Positions 1-6,599 of a stretch of 8,835 nt of DNA are shown piece by piece. The stretch spans positions 1 through 8,835 of the forward strand of contig WJXE01000061.1 in assembly GCA_009665115.1 (NCBI GenBank), read 5' to 3'. The notes below the pieces were generated by a model. That model had not been told where the DNA came from and did no database searches. It saw nothing but the letters and a program-made list of their open reading frames with translations. The stretch comes from Nitrosopumilales archaeon. Lineage in GTDB: Archaea; Thermoproteota; Nitrososphaeria; Nitrososphaerales; Nitrososphaeraceae. Position 1 is the stretch's first letter. Each line of letters starts with the position of its first letter. Made by a program: the position numbers and the translations under genes.

Positions 1-41
1 TTTTTATACTGTACCGTTTCGTGCCTTGTTTATAACGAGGA

Positions 42-66
42 GATCTCCCTGTAAGACAGGGAGGTA
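42..66. repeat. Strong short hairpin, possible transposon-end or terminator-like structure
   Basis: Bases 45-52 (ctccctgt) pair perfectly with 56-63 (acagggag) around a three-base loop, and the stem can be extended outward by a G-T and an A-T pair. Such a GC-rich hairpin followed by a GGTAG-like stretch resembles the subterminal hairpins at the right ends of IS200/IS605 (TnpB-type) elements. That link is only inference: no TnpB protein is visible, because only 44 bases lie to the left, and the stump of malic enzyme starts about 60 bases further right. It could equally be a terminator of a gene left of the window. Confidence 0.4.
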
Positions 67-122
67 GGATAGAAGGAGTAGTGCGGTAATGTACCGTAAC
101 AAGCAATTCTATATACTAGTTA

Positions 123-359
123 CTAATAATCATGTTAGATGAACAGATGCTTATAACTGCATCATATGCAATCGCCTCACTAGTTGAAGAGACTCACATG
201 AAAGAAGATAATGTAATTCCTAAAGTAAATGACCCAAGAATTTGTCGAATTGTGACACAGACCTTAAAAGAGGCAATTGGAAACCTTATACCCAAACCGC
301 TCAAGGACGGTACCGAAACTAGACAATTAAATGAGCAACATGCTGGTAAGAAGGGTTGA
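123..359 (+). pseudogene. C-terminal stump of NAD(P)-dependent malic enzyme
   Basis: The open frame from the first possible ATG at 132 to the TGA at 357-359 gives 75 residues that resemble only the last part of malic enzymes (malate to pyruvate plus CO2, usually above 400 residues). The family-like segments are DEQMLITASYAIASLV (a helix near the end of the NAD domain) and an IIPK-DPR-like stretch (VIPKVNDPRI) followed by an amphipathic tail. The substrate and cofactor domains are missing. A TAG stop at 117-119 closes the frame just upstream, and nothing before it looks like malic enzyme, so the gene was cut near base 120-130. No promoter or Shine-Dalgarno site is evident. It lies in the same frame as the patatin gene, separated by the TGA and 60 bases. 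A functional 75-residue protein is possible but unlikely. Confidence 0.7.
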
Positions 360-419
360 GTATGTCCAGGTATCTTCACAACCGTAGTAAAACAGCAAAA
401 CGAATCAGGAAATATTGTC

Positions 420-1601
420 ATGTCCTCTAATCAAATTGAAAATGTTTTGGTACTTCAAGGTGGAGGCTCATTAGGGGCATTTGCATGTGGAGTCTTCAAA
501 GCTCTTGCAAATAAGAATATAAAAGTAGATATTGTAGCGGGTACATCTATTGGTGGCATAAACGCTGCTATAATAGCTGGCAGTGTAGATAAAGAGCATC
601 CAGAACGCACGCTAGAAGAGTTTTGGTTAGAACTTGCAGAGAATTCTGTAAATTTGACTCATCCCATACTGGAGTGGCTATATGACAAATCTAGAGTGCG
701 CCTTGTTAGAGCAGCGGAGAATCATTTACCAACCACAGACGAAGTTAATTCACTATCGAGCACAATCAGCTCTATACTTTATGGCAATGATAAGTTCTTC
801 GTTCCTAGGTGGAGAGCTGACTATGCATTAAAAGACCCTCAATACTTTAACCCATCAAAATGGACATACATATATGACCATTCTCCTTTAGTCAAGACTT
901 TAGAAAAATATATTGATTATAATAAACTTCAACCTGATGGTAATCCTCACGCACGTCTAATAATGACTGCAGTCAATATCTTAACATCAGAACCGTTAAC
1001 TTTTGATAGTTCTAGGCAGAAAATAACTCCTAAGCATATACTTGCAACTTCTGGCTACCCGTTAGATAATTTTCCTTGGGTTGAACTAGAAGAAGGTGTA
1101 TATGCTTGGGATGGCGCTCTACTAAGTAACACCCCTTTTAGCGAAGTTTTAGATGCCTCACCTGTGATTGACAAGAGACTTTTCCTTGTTGAATACTATC
1201 CTAGGAGAGTTGATAAGCTACCAGACAACTTGGCTGAAGTCTATCATAGAGCTAGAGATATCATGTTTTCCGATAAATCTCAACACCAAATAAAGATGGC
1301 TAAAGTAATAACACGATATCTGAAATATATAGAAGAGCTCTACCAGATAATCGACAAAAATATTGATCCAGCTAAAATAGATAAGAAACAACTTGAAAAG
1401 ATTCGTCATACTTTCACTAAAATGAAACGTGAACGTGGTGCAGAAATAAGGGACATAATTCACGTAACTAGGGATGAGCCTTTCCCACACTTCTACGAGA
1501 ACACGGACTTTTCGGTAGAAACTATAAGGAATTCAATCAAGAATGGTGAATCAAAGACGAATCAAATATTAGAAAAAAAGTCATTAATTAATAAGATCTG
1601 A
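420..1601 (+). CDS. Patatin-like phospholipase with C-terminal DUF3734-type domain
   Basis: This 393-residue protein is a patatin-fold serine acyl hydrolase, expected to cleave fatty-acyl esters of phospholipids or storage lipids with a Ser-Asp dyad. The N-terminus carries the oxyanion-hole loop GGGSLG (residues 14-19), the nucleophile elbow GTSIG with Ser43, and the dyad aspartate in a DGA motif (Asp231), so the catalytic set is complete. Residues from about 255 onward (FLVEYYPRR, then long charged helices with many Lys and Glu) match the extra region called DUF3734 in larger bacterial and archaeal patatins. There is no signal peptide or membrane helix, so it is probably cytoplasmic. ATG 420 is the first start in a frame open since the TGA at 357-359, and only a weak AGGA lies about ten bases upstream. 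It converges with the flavoprotein gene. The substrate is unknown. Confidence 0.9.
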   Translation: MSSNQIENVLVLQGGGSLGAFACGVFKALANKNIKVDIVAGTSIGGINAAIIAGSVDKEHPERTLEEFWLELAENSVNLTHPILEWLYDKSRVRLVRAAENHLPTTDEVNSLSSTISSILYGNDKFFVPRWRADYALKDPQYFNPSKWTYIYDHSPLVKTLEKYIDYNKLQPDGNPHARLIMTAVNILTSEPLTFDSSRQKITPKHILATSGYPLDNFPWVELEEGVYAWDGALLSNTPFSEVLDASPVIDKRLFLVEYYPRRVDKLPDNLAEVYHRARDIMFSDKSQHQIKMAKVITRYLKYIEELYQIIDKNIDPAKIDKKQLEKIRHTFTKMKRERGAEIRDIIHVTRDEPFPHFYENTDFSVETIRNSIKNGESKTNQILEKKSLINKI

Positions 1602-1605
1602 CTAG

Positions 1606-1842
1606 AGTCCAAACGTTCGTACTTACATTGCTCAGGAATATAGGGCCTGTATTCACGAAGTCGACGTGACTCGTATCGTGAGCCGAGTCAAAAAAGTTTA
1701 CTATCCACCCATAATGACAACATCTAAAGAGATAATCGAGCCAAGAACAATGTATCAAGCCCTTGTAAGATTAGACTATTACACCAATATACAACATAAC
1801 TCAGCACCAAATAAGTATAAAGAAGTAGTACATATCTACTAA
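1606..1842 (+). pseudogene. Unassigned open frame, probably a decayed fragment or small protein
   Basis: A frame stays open from just after the TAG at 1603-1605 to the TAA at 1840-1842 (78 codons). The predicted sequence has ordinary protein composition, with segments such as AQEYRACIHEVDVTRIVSRV and MYQALVRLDYYTN. The only ATG is at 1714 (42 residues); GTG codons at 1666 and 1678 are alternatives. No promoter or Shine-Dalgarno site is visible, and the protein-like character begins before any ATG, so I favour the 3' remnant of a lost gene. I do not recognise the family. It sits between the convergent patatin and flavoprotein genes. Confidence 0.35.
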
Positions 1843-1870
1843 TAAACAGATTAACGAGCGATCTATATGA

Positions 1871-3649
1871 TTATTCGAATTCCCGATGATGCTCTGCTTT
1901 GACGTGAGCTTTAAGAAAATCCTCCAAGGGTCCTTTCCCTTCTCTAACTCTCCGTTTAAACAATGCTATGCCATTTCCCTTTTGCTTACAATAGATATTT
2001 AGTTTCCATTTTTTGTCATCTAGCTTGGGAAAATCAAACCTGTAGTGAGCTCCTCTACTCTCTTGTCGCATTAAAGCGCTTCTTATTATGGCCTCACAAA
2101 CAACTATTGCGGATTTTACTTCCCAAGTTCTAACAACATTCTCATTAATTTTGAATTTTTTCAGAATATTATCTTTAGAATAAAATTCCTTCTTTAGCTT
2201 CAAAATTTTTTTCAATCCCTCTTGTAGTTTGCCTGCTTCTCTTATTATTCCTGCGCTATCTTTCATCAACTTTTCTATTTCAGTGCGAAATTTAATTGGA
2301 TCCCTAGCGACAAATATTCCATAATCAAATCCGTTTTGTCTATAAGCACTCAGTCCTAGTAATTGTGGTTTCAACTTCTTTGCTAAGGTAGCTGCTGCTC
2401 TTCCAGCAATTTTTCCGAAAACTACTGTATCCAGTAAGCTATTTCCACCTAAACGATTAGCACCATGAATCTGACTTATTACTTCTCCAACCGCAAATAA
2501 ACCTCTAATTTTCGTTTTACAATCTCTACCTACTTGGACCCCACCCATAGAATAATGTGCTGTGGGTGCAACCTCCATTTTCTCCTTGGATATGTCGATT
2601 CCATCAAGCTGTTTGAACTGTTTGTACATGGTTGGCAGTCTTTCCAAAATTTTTGCCTTTGGTAGATGGGTTACATCCAACCAAATTCCACCGTGTTTAG
2701 TACCCCTACCTGATGCGATTTCATTAAAAATTGCACGTGCCACTACGTCACGTGGTCCTAGCTCCATTCTTTCGGGATAGTAATTTTTCATGAACCTTTC
2801 ACCTTTTGAATTTAGCAAAATACCTCCTTCGCCCCGGATTGCTTCAGTAGCCAGAGTACCCACTGCTTTCCTTGGCCAAACCATTCCAGTAGGATGAAAT
2901 TGGACCATCTCTATGTCCACCAAATCGGCACCTGCTTCATATGCAAGAGCCACACCTTCTCCGTAGTTTTCAAAAATTCTAGAACTACTCACGGCATAGA
3001 CTCGCGTATATCCACCAGCCGCGAGGATCAATGACTTGCATTCGAACATGGCAATTTTTTTCTTTTTGACATCTATGCCAGTTGCACCTTTGATATGTTC
3101 TACTACCACTCTACCCCTTTTTCCACTTGCACCACGCGACTTCAATAATTTCGTGATGTAAACGTTGTCTACAATTTCGATTTTCCGTCGACGAACTTGA
3201 TCCATCAATACACGAATTATTTCCTTGCCAGTCCAATCTTCGTAAAACACAGTCCTTCTGTAAGTATGGGCGCCAAAAAATCGCTGTGTTAACCGGCCAT
3301 CTTTCTCTCTATGAAATCGAGCACCCCATCCTACTAGTTCATTTATAGCCTCAGGTGCATTTTTACACAGTACTTCTACCTTGTTGTAGTCAGCAAGAAA
3401 TTCCCCTTCTCTTAGAGTATCAGCAGCATGTATCATCCAATTATCTTCTGGGTCCATAGTAGCAAGAGCTGCATTAATGCCACCTCTAGCTAATACTGTA
3501 TGTGGGTCTCCTTTTCTACTCTTGCTTATTATAAGAACATGTGCACCGGCATCATGAGCCTCTATTGCAGCTCGAAGACCTGCAGAGCCACCACCTATAA
3601 TTAGAACATCACATGAGCGGTTAGACTGTTTTTTCATCTTTTCAGTCAT
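1871..3649 (-). CDS. SdhA/FrdA/NadB-family flavoprotein (succinate dehydrogenase or fumarate reductase type)
   Basis: The 592-residue protein has the full layout of the family that interconverts succinate and fumarate, or oxidises aspartate, with FAD. A dinucleotide-binding GGGSAG lies at residues 19-24. His50 in PHTVLARGGINAA is at the position where SdhA/FrdA bind FAD covalently. The active-site residues correspond to E. coli FrdA: His252 (FHPTG), Arg300 (GPRDVV), His365 (AHYSMGG) and Arg399 (ANRLGGNS); RGEGG is at 272-276. The C-terminal helical domain is present, so the length is complete. L-aspartate oxidases normally lack the FAD-linking histidine, which favours an SdhA/FrdA-like role. 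No iron-sulfur or membrane-anchor subunit gene is in the window, so partner and physiological direction are unknown. ATG at 3647-3649 follows a TATA-like box at leaderless spacing. No signal peptide is seen. Confidence 0.88.
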   Translation of the reverse strand: MTEKMKKQSNRSCDVLIIGGGSAGLRAAIEAHDAGAHVLIISKSRKGDPHTVLARGGINAALATMDPEDNWMIHAADTLREGEFLADYNKVEVLCKNAPEAINELVGWGARFHREKDGRLTQRFFGAHTYRRTVFYEDWTGKEIIRVLMDQVRRRKIEIVDNVYITKLLKSRGASGKRGRVVVEHIKGATGIDVKKKKIAMFECKSLILAAGGYTRVYAVSSSRIFENYGEGVALAYEAGADLVDIEMVQFHPTGMVWPRKAVGTLATEAIRGEGGILLNSKGERFMKNYYPERMELGPRDVVARAIFNEIASGRGTKHGGIWLDVTHLPKAKILERLPTMYKQFKQLDGIDISKEKMEVAPTAHYSMGGVQVGRDCKTKIRGLFAVGEVISQIHGANRLGGNSLLDTVVFGKIAGRAAATLAKKLKPQLLGLSAYRQNGFDYGIFVARDPIKFRTEIEKLMKDSAGIIREAGKLQEGLKKILKLKKEFYSKDNILKKFKINENVVRTWEVKSAIVVCEAIIRSALMRQESRGAHYRFDFPKLDDKKWKLNIYCKQKGNGIALFKRRVREGKGPLEDFLKAHVKAEHHREFE

Positions 3650-3669
3650 TTAGGTATCTCTGGTAACTA

Positions 3670-3677
3670 ATATTTAA
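3670..3677 (-). promoter_or_regulatory. TATA-like box of the flavoprotein gene
   Basis: On the minus strand this reads TTAAATAT, centred about 25 bases before the A of the start codon at 3649. This is archaeal TATA-box spacing to a transcription start at or next to the ATG, so the mRNA is probably leaderless; no Shine-Dalgarno motif is present. Found by eye only. Confidence 0.55.
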
Positions 3678-3764
3678 CATATCAGGAAAACTGCCTTTTC
3701 TAGAATTGCCTACTAGCAGTATGTTATGTTTATGTTTAGCTGGTCTCCACCTCTTACTAAACAC

Positions 3765-4058
3765 TGCTATCATGAATGACACCCTTTCCGAAGCAATACT
3801 CGTGCAACTGCTTTACTTTTTGCTTCCAATAAGAGCTTAAGTGCTAGTTATGTTGGTCTATGATGGTTTGTAGATACTAATCTTGCCACAGAAGTTATTC
3901 AGCATAATGGTGGTATAGACGGCTATACCACTTTTGTTGGATTTAATCCAACCAAACAAGTTGGAATAGTGGAATTTTGCAGCTGTAAGGGTAATGATAT
4001 TCCGCTGCCAGTAAGAGAATCCTTAGCATTATTTATTACCTCTACATTAGGTATATGA
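3765..4058 (+). pseudogene. Degraded beta-lactamase-family serine hydrolase (C-terminal part)
   Basis: The frame from 3864 to the TGA at 4056-4058 reads WFVDTNL, then HNGGIDGYTTFVGFNPTKQ and a hydrophobic strand. This is the C-terminal signature of class C beta-lactamase/DD-peptidase-like hydrolases, where HNGG-x-GY takes the place of the KTG box. The run has no ATG. Upstream in the same frame, about 25 protein-like codons (SNTRATALLFASNKSLSASY) end in a TGA at 3861-3863. Before that, MNDT (ATG at 3772, in another frame) resembles the family's GMxxT segment. A frameshift, a stop and a large internal deletion are therefore implied, and the catalytic SxxK region is absent. Such proteins are often exported peptidases or esterases, but this one cannot work. 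It lies upstream of, and divergent from, the flavoprotein gene. Confidence 0.7.
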
Positions 4059-4432
4059 TAGTTTTATTGTAAAATTGTATTACAAACCCTACTTGTAAAA
4101 ACGATATGAATAAATAGATCACTCTAATGGCCATTTCTGGAAACGATTTGTATATCCTAGCCAGTCTTAAGTATAGTTGCTTATGTATCTTCTCATCTTC
4201 GTCAGCTACGATAGTGCATGTTCATTTTCTAAAACTAGACAAGTACTCTCTATTCCTTTTTTTGTTCTTGTTTGATTTTTTGAGGATCCTGGGCAAGTAT
4301 ATCTCCTCCCACAAGTCTATTCAGGGATCTCCCATACTTTTAGCACCTTTTTATTACAATTCCCTTTGTCCTGTAGTAATATATGTGACAGAATGTACAA
4401 TAAACTTCGAAAAAGAACATGTAAGACGAAAC
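4059..4432. other. Gap with no convincing gene
   Basis: The plus-strand 112-codon frame starting at 4127 is rich in Ser, Phe and Leu and looks like an antisense shadow. On the minus strand a frame open from about 4221 down to 4046 contains a plausible piece (VADEDEKIHKQLYLRLARIY), but it lacks a start codon, is preceded by a stop and overlaps the beta-lactamase relic. The stretch may be further decayed coding sequence. No promoter, RNA gene or repeat could be supported. Confidence 0.4.
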
Positions 4433-4580
4433 GAGATAAGGCGAGTTCAGGTACTGACAGGGTGACGGAAACTTCATGTTTGTCTTACCGAAGGCTTTCG
4501 CGATTGAACTGGGCATAGGCAAGTATCGGAAGCTCGGTAGCAAACATATTAGGCACAGTATGCTAATTTTGACGTTCAAT
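4433..4580 (+). pseudogene. Frameshifted PhoU/AbrB-like N-terminal domain fragment
   Basis: In one frame, 4433-4462 reads EIRRVQVLTG before a TGA. One base further on, in the next frame (4467-4580), the protein continues with GNFMFVLPKAFAIELGIGK and later SMLILT. Joined, these give the order seen in archaeal PhoU-like and AbrB/SpoVT-type regulators: R-R-V-Q-x-T-G, then a S/V-LPK-x-W/F helix with E-LGI-x-KG, then a closing strand. A one-base insertion (or equivalent) near 4460-4466 splits it, and the rest of the protein is missing. The relic ends right at the start of the alpha/beta hydrolase gene, so its 3' part was lost when the present junction formed. Family PhoU proteins are phosphate-signalling regulators. 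The assignment rests on motif order only. Confidence 0.55.
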
Positions 4581-4584
4581 ACAA

Positions 4585-5436
4585 ATGCCCCTTCCAACTG
4601 TGAAAGGAGTCGGTACGTTTTACAAAGAATATGGAAATCCTAAAGATAAGCACGTGTTATTTCTACATGGACTTGGAGCCTCATCTCTTGTTTGGAGAGA
4701 TATTCCAGATGCATTGTCAGAATATTTTCACACAATAACAGTTGATTTGATAGGTTTTGGTGGAAGTGAAAAGCCAGAAAATGCAGATTATACAGTCAAA
4801 GGGTTCAGCAAATTCATTATGGATTTCCTTATAGAAAGAATTGGGATAGAGGAGAAGGAGCATACAAAGATAAGCATTGTGGGGCACTCATTGGGCGGGT
4901 ATATAGCTGCACAAGTTGCTATACAAAATAAAGAGATGATAGAAAAGCTTGTTTTGATAGATTCCTCGGGTCTGCTTGATGGGCCAACGCAGTTGCTGAA
5001 AGATTATCGTGTTGCAGCGACTGAGGTAAATCCAGTAACAAGATATGAAAAAGTCAAAAGAGTATTAGAGGACCTATATTCTGGTCCTTCAAGGCTGCTT
5101 CCCGTAGCAGTTGATTTGTTTGATTACACAATTGAAAAGCCAGGCGCAAAACATGCGTTTGAAGCCGCTTTCGATAACAGTACAACAACACAGATCGAAC
5201 CAGAAGGATTCAAACAAATTGAAAATATTCCTTGCTTTATCATATGGGGTGAAAAGGACAATCTAATACCAATTGAATATTATCATAGGTTTAGACAGGA
5301 GCTCCCAATGGCCGAATATGAAACAATAGCAGATGCGGGTCATGCACCGTTTGTTGAGAAGACAGCTCTCGTATATGAAAAATTACGTACATTCTTAATG
5401 AAAGATGACGACACGACAAAGCGACATGAAAGATAG
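4585..5436 (+). CDS. Alpha/beta-fold hydrolase
   Basis: A complete 283-residue alpha/beta hydrolase with the HGLG oxyanion motif at residues 28-31, the nucleophile elbow GHSLGG (Ser102), the acid Asp225 (WGEKDNLIP) and His253 (DAGHAPFVEK). The catalytic triad is therefore intact. Between Ser102 and Asp225 is a cap of about 70 residues. The C-terminus is a charged tail. The closest general resemblance is to esterases and C-C bond hydrolases of the 2-hydroxymuconate-semialdehyde hydrolase type, but the substrate cannot be told. No signal peptide, so cytoplasmic. ATG 4585 is fixed by an in-frame TGA at 4570-4572 five codons upstream. There is no Shine-Dalgarno site and the TATA box is unclear (AT-rich stretch near 4542-4552). 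The upstream side is the PhoU-like relic, and the gene appears to stand alone. A T-rich stretch near 5502-5518 may serve as terminator. Confidence 0.88.
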   Translation: MPLPTVKGVGTFYKEYGNPKDKHVLFLHGLGASSLVWRDIPDALSEYFHTITVDLIGFGGSEKPENADYTVKGFSKFIMDFLIERIGIEEKEHTKISIVGHSLGGYIAAQVAIQNKEMIEKLVLIDSSGLLDGPTQLLKDYRVAATEVNPVTRYEKVKRVLEDLYSGPSRLLPVAVDLFDYTIEKPGAKHAFEAAFDNSTTTQIEPEGFKQIENIPCFIIWGEKDNLIPIEYYHRFRQELPMAEYETIADAGHAPFVEKTALVYEKLRTFLMKDDDTTKRHER

Positions 5437-5529
5437 ACAAATCATAAACTATTATTAGAAATAACTACCAAATGCAGAGGCGGCCATCAAGCTAATAGTA
5501 TGTTATTTTGCGATTTTAAACCTCAGCGA

Positions 5530-5537
5530 TTTATATG
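5530..5537 (+). promoter_or_regulatory. TATA box of the zinc-finger gene
   Basis: TTTATATG is centred about 27 bases before the ATG at 5562, the spacing that places transcription start at the start codon (leaderless). It overlaps the alternative in-frame ATG at 5535, which argues against that longer start. Confidence 0.6.
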
Positions 5538-5561
5538 CCAGATATATCAGTATTGATAGTA

Positions 5562-5678
5562 ATGAAATTCAATCCTTTCGATAGGAAAAAATTCAAATGC
5601 AATATATGTGACGAGAAATTCAAGACTGGATCTGAACTGACAGAGCATAATCATATAAAACACGGGCCAACAAAGTAA
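5562..5678 (+). CDS. Single C2H2 zinc-finger microprotein
   Basis: A 38-residue protein consisting almost entirely of one C2H2 finger: CNIC, a 12-residue linker with the conserved aromatic and leucine positions (DEKFKTGSELTE), then H-x4-H. The four zinc ligands are Cys14, Cys17, His30 and His35. Short basic flanks (MKFNPFDRKKFK and HGPTK) could contact nucleic acid or another protein. Very small one-finger proteins are common in thaumarchaeal genomes and are presumed DNA-, RNA- or protein-binding, but their targets are mostly unknown. ATG 5562 is chosen over the in-frame ATG at 5535 because the TATA box fits a leaderless start here. It is convergent with the VOC gene, with only about 30 bases between the two stop codons. 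Confidence 0.8.
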   Translation: MKFNPFDRKKFKCNICDEKFKTGSELTEHNHIKHGPTK

Positions 5679-5709
5679 GAATAGGATTAGCACCACAATC
5701 ATATTGTTC

Positions 5710-6132
5710 CTACTTTTTTCTTCCTATTGGCATCGCAAATGATAGCTGGTAGCCATCTGGGTCTCGCACATGAAAGAATCTTTCACCCCATGAAGCATTC
5801 ATAGGCACATTTTCAAATGATACTAATTCTGATATAGAAGCATCATTCGTAAATCGGGAGTATAGTTTATCTACATCTTCAGAGTAAAATATTATCCTAC
5901 CAAAATCCATTTTATCGCTATGGTGACGGATAGTAGAATCAATGTTATTCTTTACTTCCAAGTTGAGGTACATTTTGTAAGTACTATCCTCACCAATCTC
6001 AAATGTTGTAAAGGAATCGCTATATGATCCCCCATACGCAACCTTAAAACCAGGTATGATGGAATAAAATTTGCATGACTTTTCCATGTTTTTAACTGAT
6101 AGCGTAATTGCAGATATCCTGTATACTCTCAC
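5710..6132 (-). CDS. VOC-superfamily (glyoxalase/bleomycin-resistance fold) protein
   Basis: A 140-residue, two-module VOC protein: module 1 begins ISAITLSVKNMEKSCKFY, and module 2 ends with FHVRDPDGYQLSF, the typical DPDG turn before the last strand. Length matches single-domain members. The metal-ligand positions usually held by His in the first strand (here Ala in AITLSV) and by Glu in the last strand (here Ser in GYQLSF) appear substituted, so metal-dependent glyoxalase I activity is doubtful; a ligand-binding or sequestering role is possible. The start codon is GTG at 6130-6132. A TATA-like box lies about 30 bases upstream, so the leader would be only a few bases. It is cytoplasmic by sequence (no signal peptide). 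Confidence 0.82.
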   Translation of the reverse strand: MRVYRISAITLSVKNMEKSCKFYSIIPGFKVAYGGSYSDSFTTFEIGEDSTYKMYLNLEVKNNIDSTIRHHSDKMDFGRIIFYSEDVDKLYSRFTNDASISELVSFENVPMNASWGERFFHVRDPDGYQLSFAMPIGRKK

Positions 6133-6158
6133 GATAGTTCTTTTCTGTTACTAATAGT

Positions 6159-6169
6159 GTTAAATTTTT
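6159..6169 (-). promoter_or_regulatory. TATA-like box of the VOC gene
   Basis: The minus strand reads AAAAATTTAAC here. The centre is about 26 bases before position 6138, giving a leader of about six bases ahead of the GTG start. The match is AT-rich but not a canonical box. Confidence 0.4.
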
Positions 6170-6539
6170 CCTAATCGAAGATGTACATCACGCCCGACAT
6201 AGCCATTGATCTTATGTAAGGGGAAACCACTTAACGATTTTTGAGTATTAGAACTTCTTTATGTGACTCATCTACACATTAAATACTGGAAGTAACCTCC
6301 GAACCGTCGGCAATCGTACTTCATGTGCGAAGCTAGTCATTTTTAGAAAAGAGGTATCTCCTTTGTGTGCTAAACAACAATATGTACTTTGACTGCCATC
6401 ATAACAGTTATCGCATCTTGTATAAATTTATAGTAGCACAATAACCTTTTCTTCATAAAATCTTTATGCTTTTATTATCGCTATAAGAATGGGGACATCC
6501 TCCAACTGTGGATTCCAAAACTGGAATTGAGCAGCCTAT

Positions 6540-6547
6540 TTTTATAT
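6540..6547 (+). promoter_or_regulatory. TATA-like box before the membrane-protein pair
   Basis: TTTTATAT predicts transcription start near 6570, giving a leader of about 30 bases before the TTG start. A GGAG at 6585-6588, about 11 bases before the TTG, could then act as Shine-Dalgarno site. A second AT-rich stretch at 6552-6560 is an alternative box. Confidence 0.4.
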
Positions 6548-6599
6548 CTCGTTAATAATACTAATCAGTGTCTTATCGGAAAATGGAGCGGCATAATAA

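Larger units (their letters stand above)
6133..6599. other. Long gap between the VOC and membrane-protein genes
   Basis: I see no gene of convincing length or composition on either strand. Only very short frames occur, such as minus-strand ones of 22 and 27 codons with no supporting signals. Apart from the promoter-like boxes at both ends, it contains a perfect 12-base AT palindrome at 6421-6432 (tataaatttata), which could bind a dimeric regulator but may be chance in AT-rich DNA. No tRNA-like or RNA-like fold was recognised. Confidence 0.45.

Noticed and set aside
194..421. 75-codon minus-strand frame opposite the malic-enzyme stump
   Set aside because: Cys/Phe/Ser-rich antisense shadow of the recognisable plus-strand fragment.
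1218..1490. 90-codon minus-strand frame inside the patatin gene
   Set aside because: Antisense shadow of the charged C-terminal domain of an intact gene.
2562..2780. 72-codon plus-strand frame inside the flavoprotein gene
   Set aside because: Antisense shadow of a well-conserved enzyme region.
4046..4221. Minus-strand open run with a charged helix-like piece
   Set aside because: No start codon, preceded by a TGA, overlaps the beta-lactamase relic and is unlike any family I know. Possibly decayed coding DNA, not supportable as a gene.
4127..4465. 112-codon plus-strand frame
   Set aside because: Its Ser/Phe/Leu-rich low-complexity middle resembles an antisense shadow, and no promoter or ribosome site was seen. 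Only its last ten codons make sense, as the start of the PhoU/AbrB-like relic.
4340..4597. 85-codon minus-strand frame
   Set aside because: Cys/Tyr/Phe-rich, overlaps the PhoU-like relic and the hydrolase start in antisense, with no supporting signals.
6230..6480. Minus-strand frames of 22 and 27 codons in the long gap
   Set aside because: Too short, with no promoter or domain evidence.
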